Virus record (IMG/VR): IMGVR_UViG_3300042384_000288
Coordinates: 47,108-111,107 of that record
Reading direction: 5' to 3' (one strand)
Source of the DNA: a virus
Length of the DNA stretch: 64,000 nucleotides
This document shows positions 9,074 through 19,029 of the stretch, piece by piece. The number at the start of each line of letters is the position of its first letter. The first letter of the stretch is position 1. Position numbers and translations under genes: made by a program. The notes under the pieces were generated by a model, which had not been told where the DNA came from, ran no database searches, and saw nothing but the letters and a program-made list of their open reading frames with translations.

Positions 9074-10095
9074 ATATAAGCATACAAACATTGGATAGAA
9101 AGATTTGGCGCAAAGATTTACTAGTAGATGCGTTACGTCAATGCTACAGCACAAATCAGCCAATTCTATTAGATTTTAGCCCAGAGGGATCTTGCGCAGA
9201 AGCGTTGGGATTATACAAACTATTGGATGATTTCTGTCATCGATCAGGGTATAGCAAGCAACTTATTACAATTAAAACAGCTAATATGCTTGAGCATCAT
9301 GCTGAATATAATATTATTAAAGATGTTAGCTGCTGGTATGAAGTAGCTAAAATTAAAAAATGGCTGATAGGCAAGACTTTAGATATCCGCTATACCCCAA
9401 CTAAACATTTTGCTAATTTTTCTAGTAGAAGTAATTGGTATAGATTATGGATTGCAACTATATTAGACAAATATTATGCTGATAAAACGCTACAAACATA
9501 TCATTATGATCCGCTGAGAGAAAATTTTAATGGTAACGGTTATGTTGGATTAGATGATTTAATAAATTATAAATGTGACATTGTAACTGACGCTGTGGAA
9601 TTTATTAAAACTTGTCCGCGCACCTTAGATATAGAATATTTACAAAATTTAGATAATTGTAAAGATAGCATATTTCAACATGAAAATAGTTATTATCCAA
9701 TACAACACCCATCAAATTTAAATTTGTTGCAATATTATAATGATATATTTGTTGATGTTGTATGTGAACCAAATGTTAGTGGTAATTGTTTTCTAGTAAC
9801 GGAAAAACTATGGAGATGCATTGTCGCACGTCGTCCATTTATAGTAATGTCAAATCCTAATTACCTTGCTAATCTACATAAATTAGGATTTAAAACATTC
9901 AACGACTACTGGTCCGAGGAATATGATTATTATAGGCAAACAAACCGCATACATAAAATTGAATCATTATTAGCTAGTATTGTAACAATGGATACCGGTG
10001 AATCATTGACTAAAATGAAAGATCTATTAGATCATAATTATAATGTATTCATGATGTTGAATCAGTTTAAACTTCGAGGGGCATTTATTCGATGA
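9070..10095 (+). CDS. exostosin/GT-like protein, paralogue 2 of 4
   Basis: A 341-residue protein overlapping the radical SAM gene by 4 nt (ATGA). Its C-terminal block reads FVDVVCEPNVSGNCF, VTEKLWRCIVARRPFIVMS, LGFKTFNDYWSEEYD, nearly the same as in the genes at 7279 and 37443. The N-terminal half differs, which suggests different acceptors handled by a common donor-binding half. No signal peptide or membrane segment is seen. Glycosyltransferase function is inferred. Confidence 0.5.
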   Translation: MNISIQTLDRKIWRKDLLVDALRQCYSTNQPILLDFSPEGSCAEALGLYKLLDDFCHRSGYSKQLITIKTANMLEHHAEYNIIKDVSCWYEVAKIKKWLIGKTLDIRYTPTKHFANFSSRSNWYRLWIATILDKYYADKTLQTYHYDPLRENFNGNGYVGLDDLINYKCDIVTDAVEFIKTCPRTLDIEYLQNLDNCKDSIFQHENSYYPIQHPSNLNLLQYYNDIFVDVVCEPNVSGNCFLVTEKLWRCIVARRPFIVMSNPNYLANLHKLGFKTFNDYWSEEYDYYRQTNRIHKIESLLASIVTMDTGESLTKMKDLLDHNYNVFMMLNQFKLRGAFIR

Positions 10096-11246
10096 AAATA
10101 ACTGTGTGGGCACGCGACCCGTGGTGGGATCAATATTACTACGGACTATTTAAAGATATGGCTGAAATTATGCCCGACAATAGCGAGATGCATTATATTA
10201 TATACGATCCTATCTCACGTAATTTTGAAAAAATAAAAAAAACTACCTACACTGAAAAATTAGTAGGATTGATGATTATAGAAGAACTACAGTACGAATG
10301 TGACTACACTAGTAATCAATTCTCTCCCGCTGCGGCACACATTATCGATTTATGTAATTTAAATCCCAATACACAGTTTATTATATTTACGGAAATTGAA
10401 TATTTTAATAAAGAAGTTCCGGAGATCAGTAATCTCCGGATTGTGCCAGTGGGCACCGGCATAATGTTTGAGCATGCGCATCGTGATACAATAATCCCAG
10501 TAACTGAAAAGAATTTGTTATCTACTCAAACATTTGTGAGTTTAAATAGATCAGTTCGACCTAGTAGAGTTACATTACTAAGTTATCTATTAGGAACAAG
10601 CCTGGCGGACTGCGGATACCTTTCATTTAATTCAATGGATTTAATTAAAGATCATTCTTCTTGGTTGAGTTATTGTCCGTGGGGTATACCGGATAAATAC
10701 CGTCAGGAAATATTAGATGGTTTTGAATTATTAAAAGTTGGCCACGGGATTACCCAATCGATAACTGCTGTTGATAATCTCTATAATATACAGGCTTGCG
10801 ATAATGTTACTAATTTTAATGAATTTTTGCGAAGTATTTATAAAAATACATTTGTGGAAATTGTGTCAGAAACAACGTTTACTTTACCGGGTATATTAGT
10901 TACAGAAAAAACAAAAAATAGTATATACGGATATAACTTTCCTATTTTTGTTGCTGGAAAAGGCATAGTTAATCATTTAAAAAATGATCTTGGATTAGAT
11001 ATGTTTGACGATATTATTGATCATAGTTACGATACTATTGAAGATAATGTTACACGCATCACTACAGCTATAGATTCTAATAAACGACTGCTAACAGATT
11101 CTTCGTATATTAAGAGTTGCTGGCAAAATAATTTTGATAGATTTACTAGTAACGTACACATATTACGTACCCAAATTGAAAAATTTTATCGGCAACGAGC
11201 ATGGTCTAAATTAACTGATATATTGAGAGAATGTGGCTATAATTAA
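10092..11246 (+). CDS. exostosin/GT-like protein, paralogue 3 of 4
   Basis: A 384-residue, more diverged member of the paralogous set. The C-terminal block is TFVEIVSETTFTLPG, VTEKTKNSIYGYNFPIFVAG, LGLDMFDDIIDHSYD. VSETTF with a following TEK is close to the GT10 fucosyltransferase-like pattern. It starts inside the previous gene (4-nt overlap) and ends the first accessory unit; a promoter follows for the radical SAM genes. Confidence 0.5.
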   Translation: MKITVWARDPWWDQYYYGLFKDMAEIMPDNSEMHYIIYDPISRNFEKIKKTTYTEKLVGLMIIEELQYECDYTSNQFSPAAAHIIDLCNLNPNTQFIIFTEIEYFNKEVPEISNLRIVPVGTGIMFEHAHRDTIIPVTEKNLLSTQTFVSLNRSVRPSRVTLLSYLLGTSLADCGYLSFNSMDLIKDHSSWLSYCPWGIPDKYRQEILDGFELLKVGHGITQSITAVDNLYNIQACDNVTNFNEFLRSIYKNTFVEIVSETTFTLPGILVTEKTKNSIYGYNFPIFVAGKGIVNHLKNDLGLDMFDDIIDHSYDTIEDNVTRITTAIDSNKRLLTDSSYIKSCWQNNFDRFTSNVHILRTQIEKFYRQRAWSKLTDILRECGYN

Positions 11247-11255
11247 AATATATGT

Positions 11256-11284
11256 TTGACCAATATACCGTTAGAATATATACT
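11256..11284 (+). promoter_or_regulatory. sigma70-type promoter for the radical SAM run
   Basis: TTGACC at 11256-11261, a 17-nt spacer and TATACT at 11279-11284, in the 74-nt gap before the gene at 11321. Confidence 0.65.
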
Positions 11285-11320
11285 TAGTAATGTGGGCTCC
11301 AAATAAACAAATATAATATT

Positions 11321-12712
11321 ATGATAAAAAGTAATTTCCTGACTGCTGCAGAAGAAATGAAGGACAAGTTAGGTCCTGCTCTCTGCTTGGCTAAGTGGCA
11401 ACAGGTAAGTCTACACTTGCCTACAGGACTTACTAACAGTTGCTATCACCCACCCTTACATGAGATCGACAGTGCTCCGTTGCTATTCAATCCCGGTGCG
11501 CTACATAATACTGATTACAAGAAACAACAGCGCAAACTCATGCTAGAGCAAACACGCCCGGCTGAATGCAGCTACTGCTGGAGTGCCGAAGATAACCAGC
11601 AACTAAGCGATAGACACTATCGTTCCGGTGAGCCGTGGGCGGCTGAACACTATGAAACGATAGTAAACGCACCATGGGACCAAGACGTTGTACCAAGTTA
11701 TGTTGAAGTAAACTTCAGTCATGGCTGTAACTTAGCTTGTTCATATTGCAGTCCGCAGTACAGTACAGAATGGGGCAAAGATATTGGCAGATGGGGAGCA
11801 TACCCAACTAGTACTCCGCACAATGCGCCCGAACACTTTCAAGGTCGACGTAAACCTATTCCAGTTCGTGAAGCTAATCCCTATGTAGAAGCATTTTGGC
11901 GTTGGTGGCCTGAATTATACCCTAAACTTAAACATTTCCGTATGACAGGTGGTGAACCACTTATGGATAAGAATACGCATCGTGTGTTTGATTATATACT
12001 TGCCTTGCCTAAGAGTGACCTGCACGTAGATGTTACTAGCAACTTCAGTGTTGAGCCTGAACTGTTTGACAAGTATCTAGACAAAGTAAAACAGCTATGT
12101 GAGGGTGAACGCATCGAACACTTTATGCAATATGTTAGCTTAGATACCGGACTTCCTGAACATGCAGAATATATACGCGATGGGCTATATTGGGATAGAG
12201 TCATGCGCTATACTAACGATTTCCTAGCAGTAGTGCCATACCGCAATAGCCTAACGTTTATTATTACAATGAACAATTTAAACATACTTGGACTAAAACT
12301 TTTATTGACACAGATATTAGAGATGCGTAACAAATACAGCACAACTTATCAACGTGTGTGGTTTGATACGCCACTATTACGTAGCCCAACCTATCAAAGT
12401 TTACAAATACTACCAGCAAGTTATGTTCGCATATTAGAAGATGTTGTTACATTTATGCGAGCAAATCAAGCAGATGAAACTGCTGATAACTTTGGGGGCT
12501 TTAAAGATTACGAAATACAACGTATGGAACGTAATGTAGATTGGATGAAACAAGGTTGCGAACTTGCCGCAGACTATGTTACAATACAAAGAGCAGACTT
12601 CTATAGATTTTTTAATGAATACGATAAACGCAGAGGGTTAAACTTTTTGGAAACATTTCCACAAATGAAAGAGTTTTGGCAGGAGTGCAAATACCATGCC
12701 GAAACTAACTAA
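11321..12712 (+). CDS. twitch-domain radical SAM protein
   Basis: A 463-residue radical SAM enzyme with an unusual order. Residues 22-87 hold four scattered cysteines (CLAKW, SCYHP, ECSYCW), a twitch-like auxiliary cluster domain placed before the catalytic barrel. The radical SAM site CNLACSYC is at 136-143, followed by YSTEWGKDI and TGGEPLMDKN. Known SPASM enzymes usually have the auxiliary domain at the C-terminus. It is the first of four consecutive enzymes with this N-terminal arrangement, and its end overlaps the next start by 17 nt. Substrate unknown; peptide or nucleotide-sugar modification is possible. Confidence 0.85.
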   Translation: MIKSNFLTAAEEMKDKLGPALCLAKWQQVSLHLPTGLTNSCYHPPLHEIDSAPLLFNPGALHNTDYKKQQRKLMLEQTRPAECSYCWSAEDNQQLSDRHYRSGEPWAAEHYETIVNAPWDQDVVPSYVEVNFSHGCNLACSYCSPQYSTEWGKDIGRWGAYPTSTPHNAPEHFQGRRKPIPVREANPYVEAFWRWWPELYPKLKHFRMTGGEPLMDKNTHRVFDYILALPKSDLHVDVTSNFSVEPELFDKYLDKVKQLCEGERIEHFMQYVSLDTGLPEHAEYIRDGLYWDRVMRYTNDFLAVVPYRNSLTFIITMNNLNILGLKLLLTQILEMRNKYSTTYQRVWFDTPLLRSPTYQSLQILPASYVRILEDVVTFMRANQADETADNFGGFKDYEIQRMERNVDWMKQGCELAADYVTIQRADFYRFFNEYDKRRGLNFLETFPQMKEFWQECKYHAETN

Positions 12713-14072
12713 CGAAACAGATGTAGAATATAAGCGCAGAGTGATTGACATTAAGTCAGCGAGCTTCTGTGCGGCTAAATGGTATAACGCTACTATATGG
12801 TTAGGGTCGGGACAGACTACTAGCTGTCATCACCCATTGCCTCATGCTATTGACCTAGAAGCAATTAAAACTAATCCCAGTGCTATCCATAACACTCCGC
12901 AAAAGAAATTAGAGCGTAAACAGATGCAGGTGGGTGAACGTCCCAGTGGATGCGAATACTGCTGGAAGATTGAAGACATGTACAAGGATCCTAAATATAC
13001 CGGAGTTGATGTTGGCACTCCAATTAGTGATCGTGTATACAAAACAGTAATTTATGATGATAAGGATTTAGATCTTGCCTACAACACCGACTACCAAGAA
13101 GATGTTAATTTACAAACTTTGGAAATCGCATTCGACAGAACTTGTCAGCTTGCTTGTAGCTACTGTAACCCTGCTTTCAGTACCGCCTGGGTTAGAGATA
13201 TTAAACGCAATGGAGCCTATGAACACCTTGTATCTGACGGACGCAATCACTTTACTCACACTCACGATCATAGCCAACTGTTTACTATTGATCAAGTCAA
13301 TCCTTACGTTGAAGCATTCTTTAAGTGGTGGGAGTCAGACCTACACAAAACATTAAAAGAACTGCGTATCACCGGCGGCGAACCGCTTATGTCGGGGTAC
13401 ACATGGCGCCTAATAGAATGGTTCCAACAGAATAAAGGACAAAGCACCACACGTCTTGCTATCAACAGCAACTTGTGCTTTGAACAAGATAAGTTAGAGA
13501 GGTTATTAGATGCTACACAAGGTATCGAACTGGATTTGTACACTAGCAACGAAAGCTGGGGTCGCCACGCAATGTATATACGCGATGGTTTGGATTGGGA
13601 TCAGTGGGTTAATAATGTTATGTTCTTATTGGATAGCGGTAAGTTGCGTGGCCTACATGTTATGTGTACCATCAATGCTCTATGCTTATTAAGCATAACA
13701 GATCTACTATGGATGATTGTTAAATTTAAACGCAAATACGGTAAGGATAGTATTAACTTTAGCCTAAATATCCTACGTTTTCCTAGTTTTCAAAGCCCAC
13801 TAATATTACCGTTAGAATTGCGCAAACAGTTTGCCAAGGATCTAGGACAGTTTGGTACTGCGGCACACGAACATCTACATGAATATGAATTCAATCAATT
13901 ACAAAGATTAATTGAATACCTGAACACAGTAGACAGTCCACATAGCGGAGCATTATCACGTGAAATATTACAGCGTGACTTTAAGAACTTTTATCAGCAA
14001 TACGACCAACGCCGCGGTCTAGACTTTAAATATACATTTACACAATTAGCTAACTGGTACGATACACTATGA
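12696..14072 (+). CDS. twitch-domain radical SAM protein
   Basis: A 458-residue close paralogue of the preceding gene: CAAKW, SCHHP and GCEYCW in the N-terminal cluster domain (residues 25-89), then CQLACSYC at 150-157, FSTAWVRDI and TGGEPLMSG. Both share LHNT/IHNT and RGLDF/RGLNF segments, so they arose by duplication. It overlaps the neighbours on both sides (17 and 4 nt), pointing to coordinated production. Confidence 0.85.
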   Translation: MPKLTNETDVEYKRRVIDIKSASFCAAKWYNATIWLGSGQTTSCHHPLPHAIDLEAIKTNPSAIHNTPQKKLERKQMQVGERPSGCEYCWKIEDMYKDPKYTGVDVGTPISDRVYKTVIYDDKDLDLAYNTDYQEDVNLQTLEIAFDRTCQLACSYCNPAFSTAWVRDIKRNGAYEHLVSDGRNHFTHTHDHSQLFTIDQVNPYVEAFFKWWESDLHKTLKELRITGGEPLMSGYTWRLIEWFQQNKGQSTTRLAINSNLCFEQDKLERLLDATQGIELDLYTSNESWGRHAMYIRDGLDWDQWVNNVMFLLDSGKLRGLHVMCTINALCLLSITDLLWMIVKFKRKYGKDSINFSLNILRFPSFQSPLILPLELRKQFAKDLGQFGTAAHEHLHEYEFNQLQRLIEYLNTVDSPHSGALSREILQRDFKNFYQQYDQRRGLDFKYTFTQLANWYDTL

Positions 14073-16624
14073 GCGACGAGCCAAGCAAAAAATTAACAGT
14101 ACATCACAAAAATCACAATTACAATACTCGTAAACCTGTTTATATACACGAAGATGATTTAACCAAAGATCATACATATAAACTGATAGAAAGTAAACAC
14201 TTCTGCATGATACCGTGGACGCACATGCATGGTATTCCCGATGGTCGAGCATATCCCTGCTGTCTGGGTGAAATGCATTTGCCGATTGGTAATTTCAAAG
14301 ACAATACCATGAAGGAAGTATGGAATGGAACTCCGTACAAACAGATGCGTCTAAACATGTTAGAAGATAAACCCAGCAAAGAATGCACACGCTGTTACGA
14401 GCAAGAAGATAATGGATTCTTTAGTATGCGCAATAGCCAAAATAAAAACTTTGGTCATCATATTGCATTAACAGATAAAACCAATGCCGATGGAAGTTTA
14501 GATGACTTTAAACTACGCTACTATGATGTACGTTTCTCTAATCTATGTAACTTTAGTTGTCGTACCTGTGGTAGTTTGTTCAGCAGTAGTTGGTACGCAG
14601 AAGAAACTAAACTATTTGGTAAATTAAACCATCCTCAGATTATGTTTGCTGGTAAAAATAAAGATGACATGTGGGAACAGATGCAGGAACATATCCCATA
14701 CCTAGAACAGATTTACTTTGCCGGCGGTGAACCATTGATTATGGAAGAACACTATCGCATTCTCGAAGAATTAGTCAAACGTGAAATGTTCCATGTACGA
14801 TTGATCTATAATACAAACTTTAGTCACATACGTCTTAAAGATAAGATGGTGTTTGAATACTGGAAACTGTTTGATACAGTTTGTGTAGGTGCAAGTTTAG
14901 ATGACTCGTATCTCCGCGGAGAGTACATACGTAAAGGTACAGACTGGGCAGAAACAGTAGAAAACCGTCGCAAAATGATTGAAATTTGCCCCAATGTTGA
15001 CTTTTATGTTAGCAGTACAGTTAGTATACTCAATGCCTGGCATTTGACTGAATTCCATAAAGAATGGGTCGACCTTGGTTTGATTAGAGCAATGGATTGG
15101 AATGTAAATATTTTGCAAAGTCCAGAACGTGATCGAATTGATGTATTACCAATTCAATTTAAAGACAGAATTAAACAACGAGTTGAAGAACATATTGCCT
15201 GGCTAGCTCCAATAGATCAACTGCAACGGGCTACTTCTGGTTATAAAGCTATTATTACATTCATGTATCAAGATGATAAGAGTCACTTATTGGGAGAATT
15301 CTTTAAGATAAATGATCAAACTGATGAATTCCGTAGAGAAAAATTTGAAACGATATTTCCTGAATATCGAGAGTTGCGCAATCACTTAGGCATTAATAAA
15401 ACGCATGATAGTATTTGTATGTTGCCGTGGGTCAGTTTAGAAGCTAGCCCAGTGGGTACTGCTCGTCCGTGTTGTCTGGCTAAAGATGAAATTACCAAAC
15501 CCAACGGCACTCCGTATAAACTAAAAGAAAGTTCATTGGCAGAAATTTATAACAGTGAATATATGCAGAATCTTCGACAACAATTTCGACGCGGTGAAAA
15601 GCCTAGTACATGTAATCGTTGTTGGAGTGAAGAAGATGCCGGCATAGTTAGTAAACGTATCAACAGTAGAATTAGACTTAAAGAATTCTATCCTATCGTT
15701 GATTGGAAAAATGACACGCCAGATCAACTATGGTTTATTGATTTAAAACTAGGTAATATCTGTAATCTTAAATGTCGTATATGTGGATCATGGTCTAGTA
15801 GTAAATGGGCCAAAGAAGAAATTGATTACGAGTCTAGGAAATACAAAGAGGTACAAGGATACAATCGCAAACAACATAGTGCATACAAATTTCTACAAGA
15901 TGGCACATGGCCAAGAGAAAGCGAAGTATTTTGGGAAAATTTAAAAGAACTACTGCCCAATATCAAGTACTTTGAATTTACCGGTGGAGAACCATTCTTA
16001 ATTGAAGAACATTTTAAACTATTACGCTATGCAGTCGACCACGGGTACAGTAGTCGTATAGATATACACTATAATACCAATGGTACAGTATATCCGACAG
16101 ATGAAGAAGCTAGTCTATGGGGTAAATTTCGAAATGTTGAGATCGCTGTTAGCATAGATAATACCGAAGAACGATTTGAATATGAACGTTACGGTGCCAA
16201 CTGGAAAGAAGTAACAGTCAATGTAGTTAAATTTAATGCAATGAGAACTAATTTAATTAAAACACAAGTTTGTATGACTGTAAACATACAAAATGTTTAT
16301 TACTTGCCAGAATTGTGTGATTGGGTTAATACTCAATCTTTTGATATGGTGCATTTTAATATGTTACATGATCCCAATGTAATGTGTATTAATCGTATGA
16401 CTCCTGTTGCACAAAAATTAGTTATAGATAGATTAACCGTTTATCCGTTCAATGTCAAACATCGAGTAGAAATTGATAAAATAATTCAATTTATTGAAAA
16501 CGGCCAAGGCAGCGATGGTACAGAATTTGTACAGAAAATGCAACAGACTGATGTGTATCGTGAGCAGAGTATGTTAACTACACATAGAGAAATTGCACTA
16601 GCAATGGGCTATGTTGAAGCCTAG
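14069..16624 (+). CDS. double twitch/radical SAM fusion protein
   Basis: An 851-residue protein made of two complete copies of the same two-domain unit. Copy 1 has CMIPW and PCCLG (residues 46-65), CTRC (106-109), the radical SAM site CNFSCRTC (160-167) and GGEP (219-222). Copy 2 has CMLPW and PCCLA (450-470), CNRC (515-518), CNLKCRIC (565-572) and GGEP (639-642). All cluster cysteines are kept in both halves, so both may be active. Internal duplication in a single chain is unusual and suggests two successive reactions or an intramolecular dimer. Confidence 0.87.
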   Translation: MSDEPSKKLTVHHKNHNYNTRKPVYIHEDDLTKDHTYKLIESKHFCMIPWTHMHGIPDGRAYPCCLGEMHLPIGNFKDNTMKEVWNGTPYKQMRLNMLEDKPSKECTRCYEQEDNGFFSMRNSQNKNFGHHIALTDKTNADGSLDDFKLRYYDVRFSNLCNFSCRTCGSLFSSSWYAEETKLFGKLNHPQIMFAGKNKDDMWEQMQEHIPYLEQIYFAGGEPLIMEEHYRILEELVKREMFHVRLIYNTNFSHIRLKDKMVFEYWKLFDTVCVGASLDDSYLRGEYIRKGTDWAETVENRRKMIEICPNVDFYVSSTVSILNAWHLTEFHKEWVDLGLIRAMDWNVNILQSPERDRIDVLPIQFKDRIKQRVEEHIAWLAPIDQLQRATSGYKAIITFMYQDDKSHLLGEFFKINDQTDEFRREKFETIFPEYRELRNHLGINKTHDSICMLPWVSLEASPVGTARPCCLAKDEITKPNGTPYKLKESSLAEIYNSEYMQNLRQQFRRGEKPSTCNRCWSEEDAGIVSKRINSRIRLKEFYPIVDWKNDTPDQLWFIDLKLGNICNLKCRICGSWSSSKWAKEEIDYESRKYKEVQGYNRKQHSAYKFLQDGTWPRESEVFWENLKELLPNIKYFEFTGGEPFLIEEHFKLLRYAVDHGYSSRIDIHYNTNGTVYPTDEEASLWGKFRNVEIAVSIDNTEERFEYERYGANWKEVTVNVVKFNAMRTNLIKTQVCMTVNIQNVYYLPELCDWVNTQSFDMVHFNMLHDPNVMCINRMTPVAQKLVIDRLTVYPFNVKHRVEIDKIIQFIENGQGSDGTEFVQKMQQTDVYREQSMLTTHREIALAMGYVEA

Positions 16625-17897
16625 TACACTTTGTCTTGCGCCCTGGGTACATACATACCTAAGCCCTCAGACCGAACGACGTATGTGCTGTGCCAGTCGC
16701 GAACCTGCGCAAAATTTTGAACAATATATTGACGTCTCGGCGGGTACAGGGCGTTATATACCAATAACTCTGGATGAACACTGGAATAGCGAGCACATGC
16801 GGTCGGTCCGTCGTCGCATGATTGCTGGGGAAACCCTCCCAGAGTGTGAGGTATGTAATGATAAGCTGTTGAACACATCAGTTTACCGTAGTTATTTTGA
16901 TTCTATGTTCGGACATAAATATTTACAAGTAACAGACACAACAGATTCAACAGGTTACACAACTATGCGCCCTGTGAGTTGGGATTATAGATTTAGTAAC
17001 TTATGTAACTTTAAATGTCGTATGTGTGGTGATATGTTATCAAGTGCTTGGGAAACTGAGCAACGTCAACATAATATGATTAACTGGCATAACCCCAAGA
17101 ACAATTGGATGAAGCCAGAAGTAAAGCAAGAAATTACAGCATTTCAAGATAGTCAAATTGAACAGGAGTTTGCTCAAGCAGTCGAAGATCATCAAGTTGA
17201 AGAAGTATATTGGGTTGGCGGTGAGCCACTGATGTATGAACAACACTGGCGTTATATGAAACGCATTATTGATTTAGGAGATGGTCCGAATGCTTACGCA
17301 CGGTACAATACTAATCTTAGCCGCGTCAACTATCGCGGTGTCAATCTCTACACTGACATACTTTCTGGGCTACGCGACTGGCAAATCTGTGCCAGTATCG
17401 ACGGAACTGGAAGAATTGGAGAGTACATTAGAACAGGCCTTAATTACAATACATGGCTTGAAAACTTCCGTGAAGGAGTTAAAACAGCCACTCATCGTAG
17501 ACAAATGCGAATTGATTTCACCCTCACTCTGCCGGGATTGTTTGAAGTTAAACAAATCATGCAGCTTGCTTCAGAAGAAAACGTAGACATACTAGCTAAA
17601 GTTGTTTTCAGCTTTAGCCCAGACATTATCCTTAGTCCCCTTGCCCTACCTCGTCACTTACTACATCCGTGGTTAGATGAACTAATCCCGCAAACTTCTG
17701 GTGCCATGCAAGATATACTTGTGCAGTTAAAATCACGACCAACGTTCGATGAGCAATGGCCCGATACATATAAGAAAGAGCTTGACAAAGGTAAGCAACG
17801 TGTGTTACAATTAGAGAGTATACGTGGCGATACATATACGTTAGCAGACATATTAAAAGAGAGACCAGCTGTATATGAATGGTATCAATCAATCTAA
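16611..17897 (+). CDS. twitch-domain radical SAM protein
   Basis: A 428-residue enzyme with CLAPW and MCCAS (residues 8-28) and CEVC (79-82) in the N-terminal cluster domain, then CNFKCRMC at 132-139, SSAWETE and GGEPLMYEQH. It is closest to the halves of the preceding fusion. The start overlaps the previous gene by 14 nt and the end overlaps the next by 23 nt. With the other four it makes six radical SAM domains in 10 kb. Confidence 0.85.
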   Translation: MLKPSTLCLAPWVHTYLSPQTERRMCCASREPAQNFEQYIDVSAGTGRYIPITLDEHWNSEHMRSVRRRMIAGETLPECEVCNDKLLNTSVYRSYFDSMFGHKYLQVTDTTDSTGYTTMRPVSWDYRFSNLCNFKCRMCGDMLSSAWETEQRQHNMINWHNPKNNWMKPEVKQEITAFQDSQIEQEFAQAVEDHQVEEVYWVGGEPLMYEQHWRYMKRIIDLGDGPNAYARYNTNLSRVNYRGVNLYTDILSGLRDWQICASIDGTGRIGEYIRTGLNYNTWLENFREGVKTATHRRQMRIDFTLTLPGLFEVKQIMQLASEENVDILAKVVFSFSPDIILSPLALPRHLLHPWLDELIPQTSGAMQDILVQLKSRPTFDEQWPDTYKKELDKGKQRVLQLESIRGDTYTLADILKERPAVYEWYQSI

Positions 17898-19029
17898 AAT
17901 AACCATAACTCTACGCAATCCATTGGATCACAACGATCTATTGGAATATCATATCATTCCTGATGATCACCAATTGGCTAAAGATTGGATAGTAGCATTA
18001 AAAAAAATACTTAACGATAAAAAATTGATAGAAAAGAATTTTTGTTTTTTAGGGTTTCCTTCAACATCTCGTAGTATAGACTATCTTTGCGATCAGCTAA
18101 ATCAAGCAGTGTGTCAAATTAACATGTTTAATCAATCTAATGTATGGCAAGCGGCTGGATTAAAATCTTATGTAATTGAAGAACATTTTTCTGCTGAAAC
18201 TGTTAGATTTAGTGACGCCTATACTATTAGTAAAGGCCCAGACAACTTAGGAATGCGCCTTAAACATTCAATAATGAATCGTATACACAACGATTTTGAA
18301 AGACTTCAAGGAACAGTTGATCATTTAAGTGACTATTATAGATTGGCTGATTACAATACCAAATATGCAATACGTCAATTAAATATTTTATGTCATGAAT
18401 TGGAAACGTTGGTTCTGTCTCAGCGAAAATTAATACAAAATCCAACTTGGGTGCGTCCAAGTCAAATAACAACATTTTTACATGCTGACCGTTATAGCTT
18501 AAGTAATCAACATCGAGAATTATTTAAACAAAATGGATACGATAGACAGTTTGGGCATGTTTATATGCATTGGGCACAAATTGGAAAAACTTTGTTTGAA
18601 GTATTTCGAGACGAGCATGCACCTAAACTAACTGATACTATCTGCGATGCTATTAATCATCTTCAATATTATAGTGGAGAATTTGACGTAGAATGGGCTA
18701 ATGATGTAATATACAACGACAAAAACACCCCATGGCACACTAAATTAATTGATGAATTTAATCAATGGTTAGAGGATAACGGGTTTGACCCAAATGATTC
18801 ACAACTAAGTTTAGGGCATCTGCACATAGGCGAAATTAACGTAAAGTCTGCATTTGGTACTACTTCTACAGACAAAGTTTGGGATATACTTAGTAATTAC
18901 CTTGATATATACCGTATAGAAGTAGATGGGGTTAGTAATCAATTTGATTATTGTTGGACTGACAGTGACTACAAGCAAAAGCAAATAGATATGATGAGGG
19001 AAGGGTATGACTATAGTAGTAGGGGGTGA
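17875..19029 (+). CDS. uncharacterised protein in the radical SAM operon
   Basis: A 384-residue soluble protein that I cannot assign. It has LRNPLDHNDLLEYHIIPDD at the N-terminus, a helical middle and a C-terminal part with GHLHIGEINV and WDILSNYLDIYRIEVDG. Two H-x-H groups (HLHIG, YMHW) might bind a metal, but this is speculation. It overlaps the radical SAM gene before it and the SGNH hydrolase after it (23 nt each), so a linked role in the same modification is likely. Confidence 0.6.
   Translation: MNGINQSKITITLRNPLDHNDLLEYHIIPDDHQLAKDWIVALKKILNDKKLIEKNFCFLGFPSTSRSIDYLCDQLNQAVCQINMFNQSNVWQAAGLKSYVIEEHFSAETVRFSDAYTISKGPDNLGMRLKHSIMNRIHNDFERLQGTVDHLSDYYRLADYNTKYAIRQLNILCHELETLVLSQRKLIQNPTWVRPSQITTFLHADRYSLSNQHRELFKQNGYDRQFGHVYMHWAQIGKTLFEVFRDEHAPKLTDTICDAINHLQYYSGEFDVEWANDVIYNDKNTPWHTKLIDEFNQWLEDNGFDPNDSQLSLGHLHIGEINVKSAFGTTSTDKVWDILSNYLDIYRIEVDGVSNQFDYCWTDSDYKQKQIDMMREGYDYSSRG

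Noticed and set aside
13075-13356. Open frame of 93 residues inside a radical SAM gene
   Set aside because: It lies fully within the gene at 12696 in another frame, has no ribosome site, and its product has no family signature.
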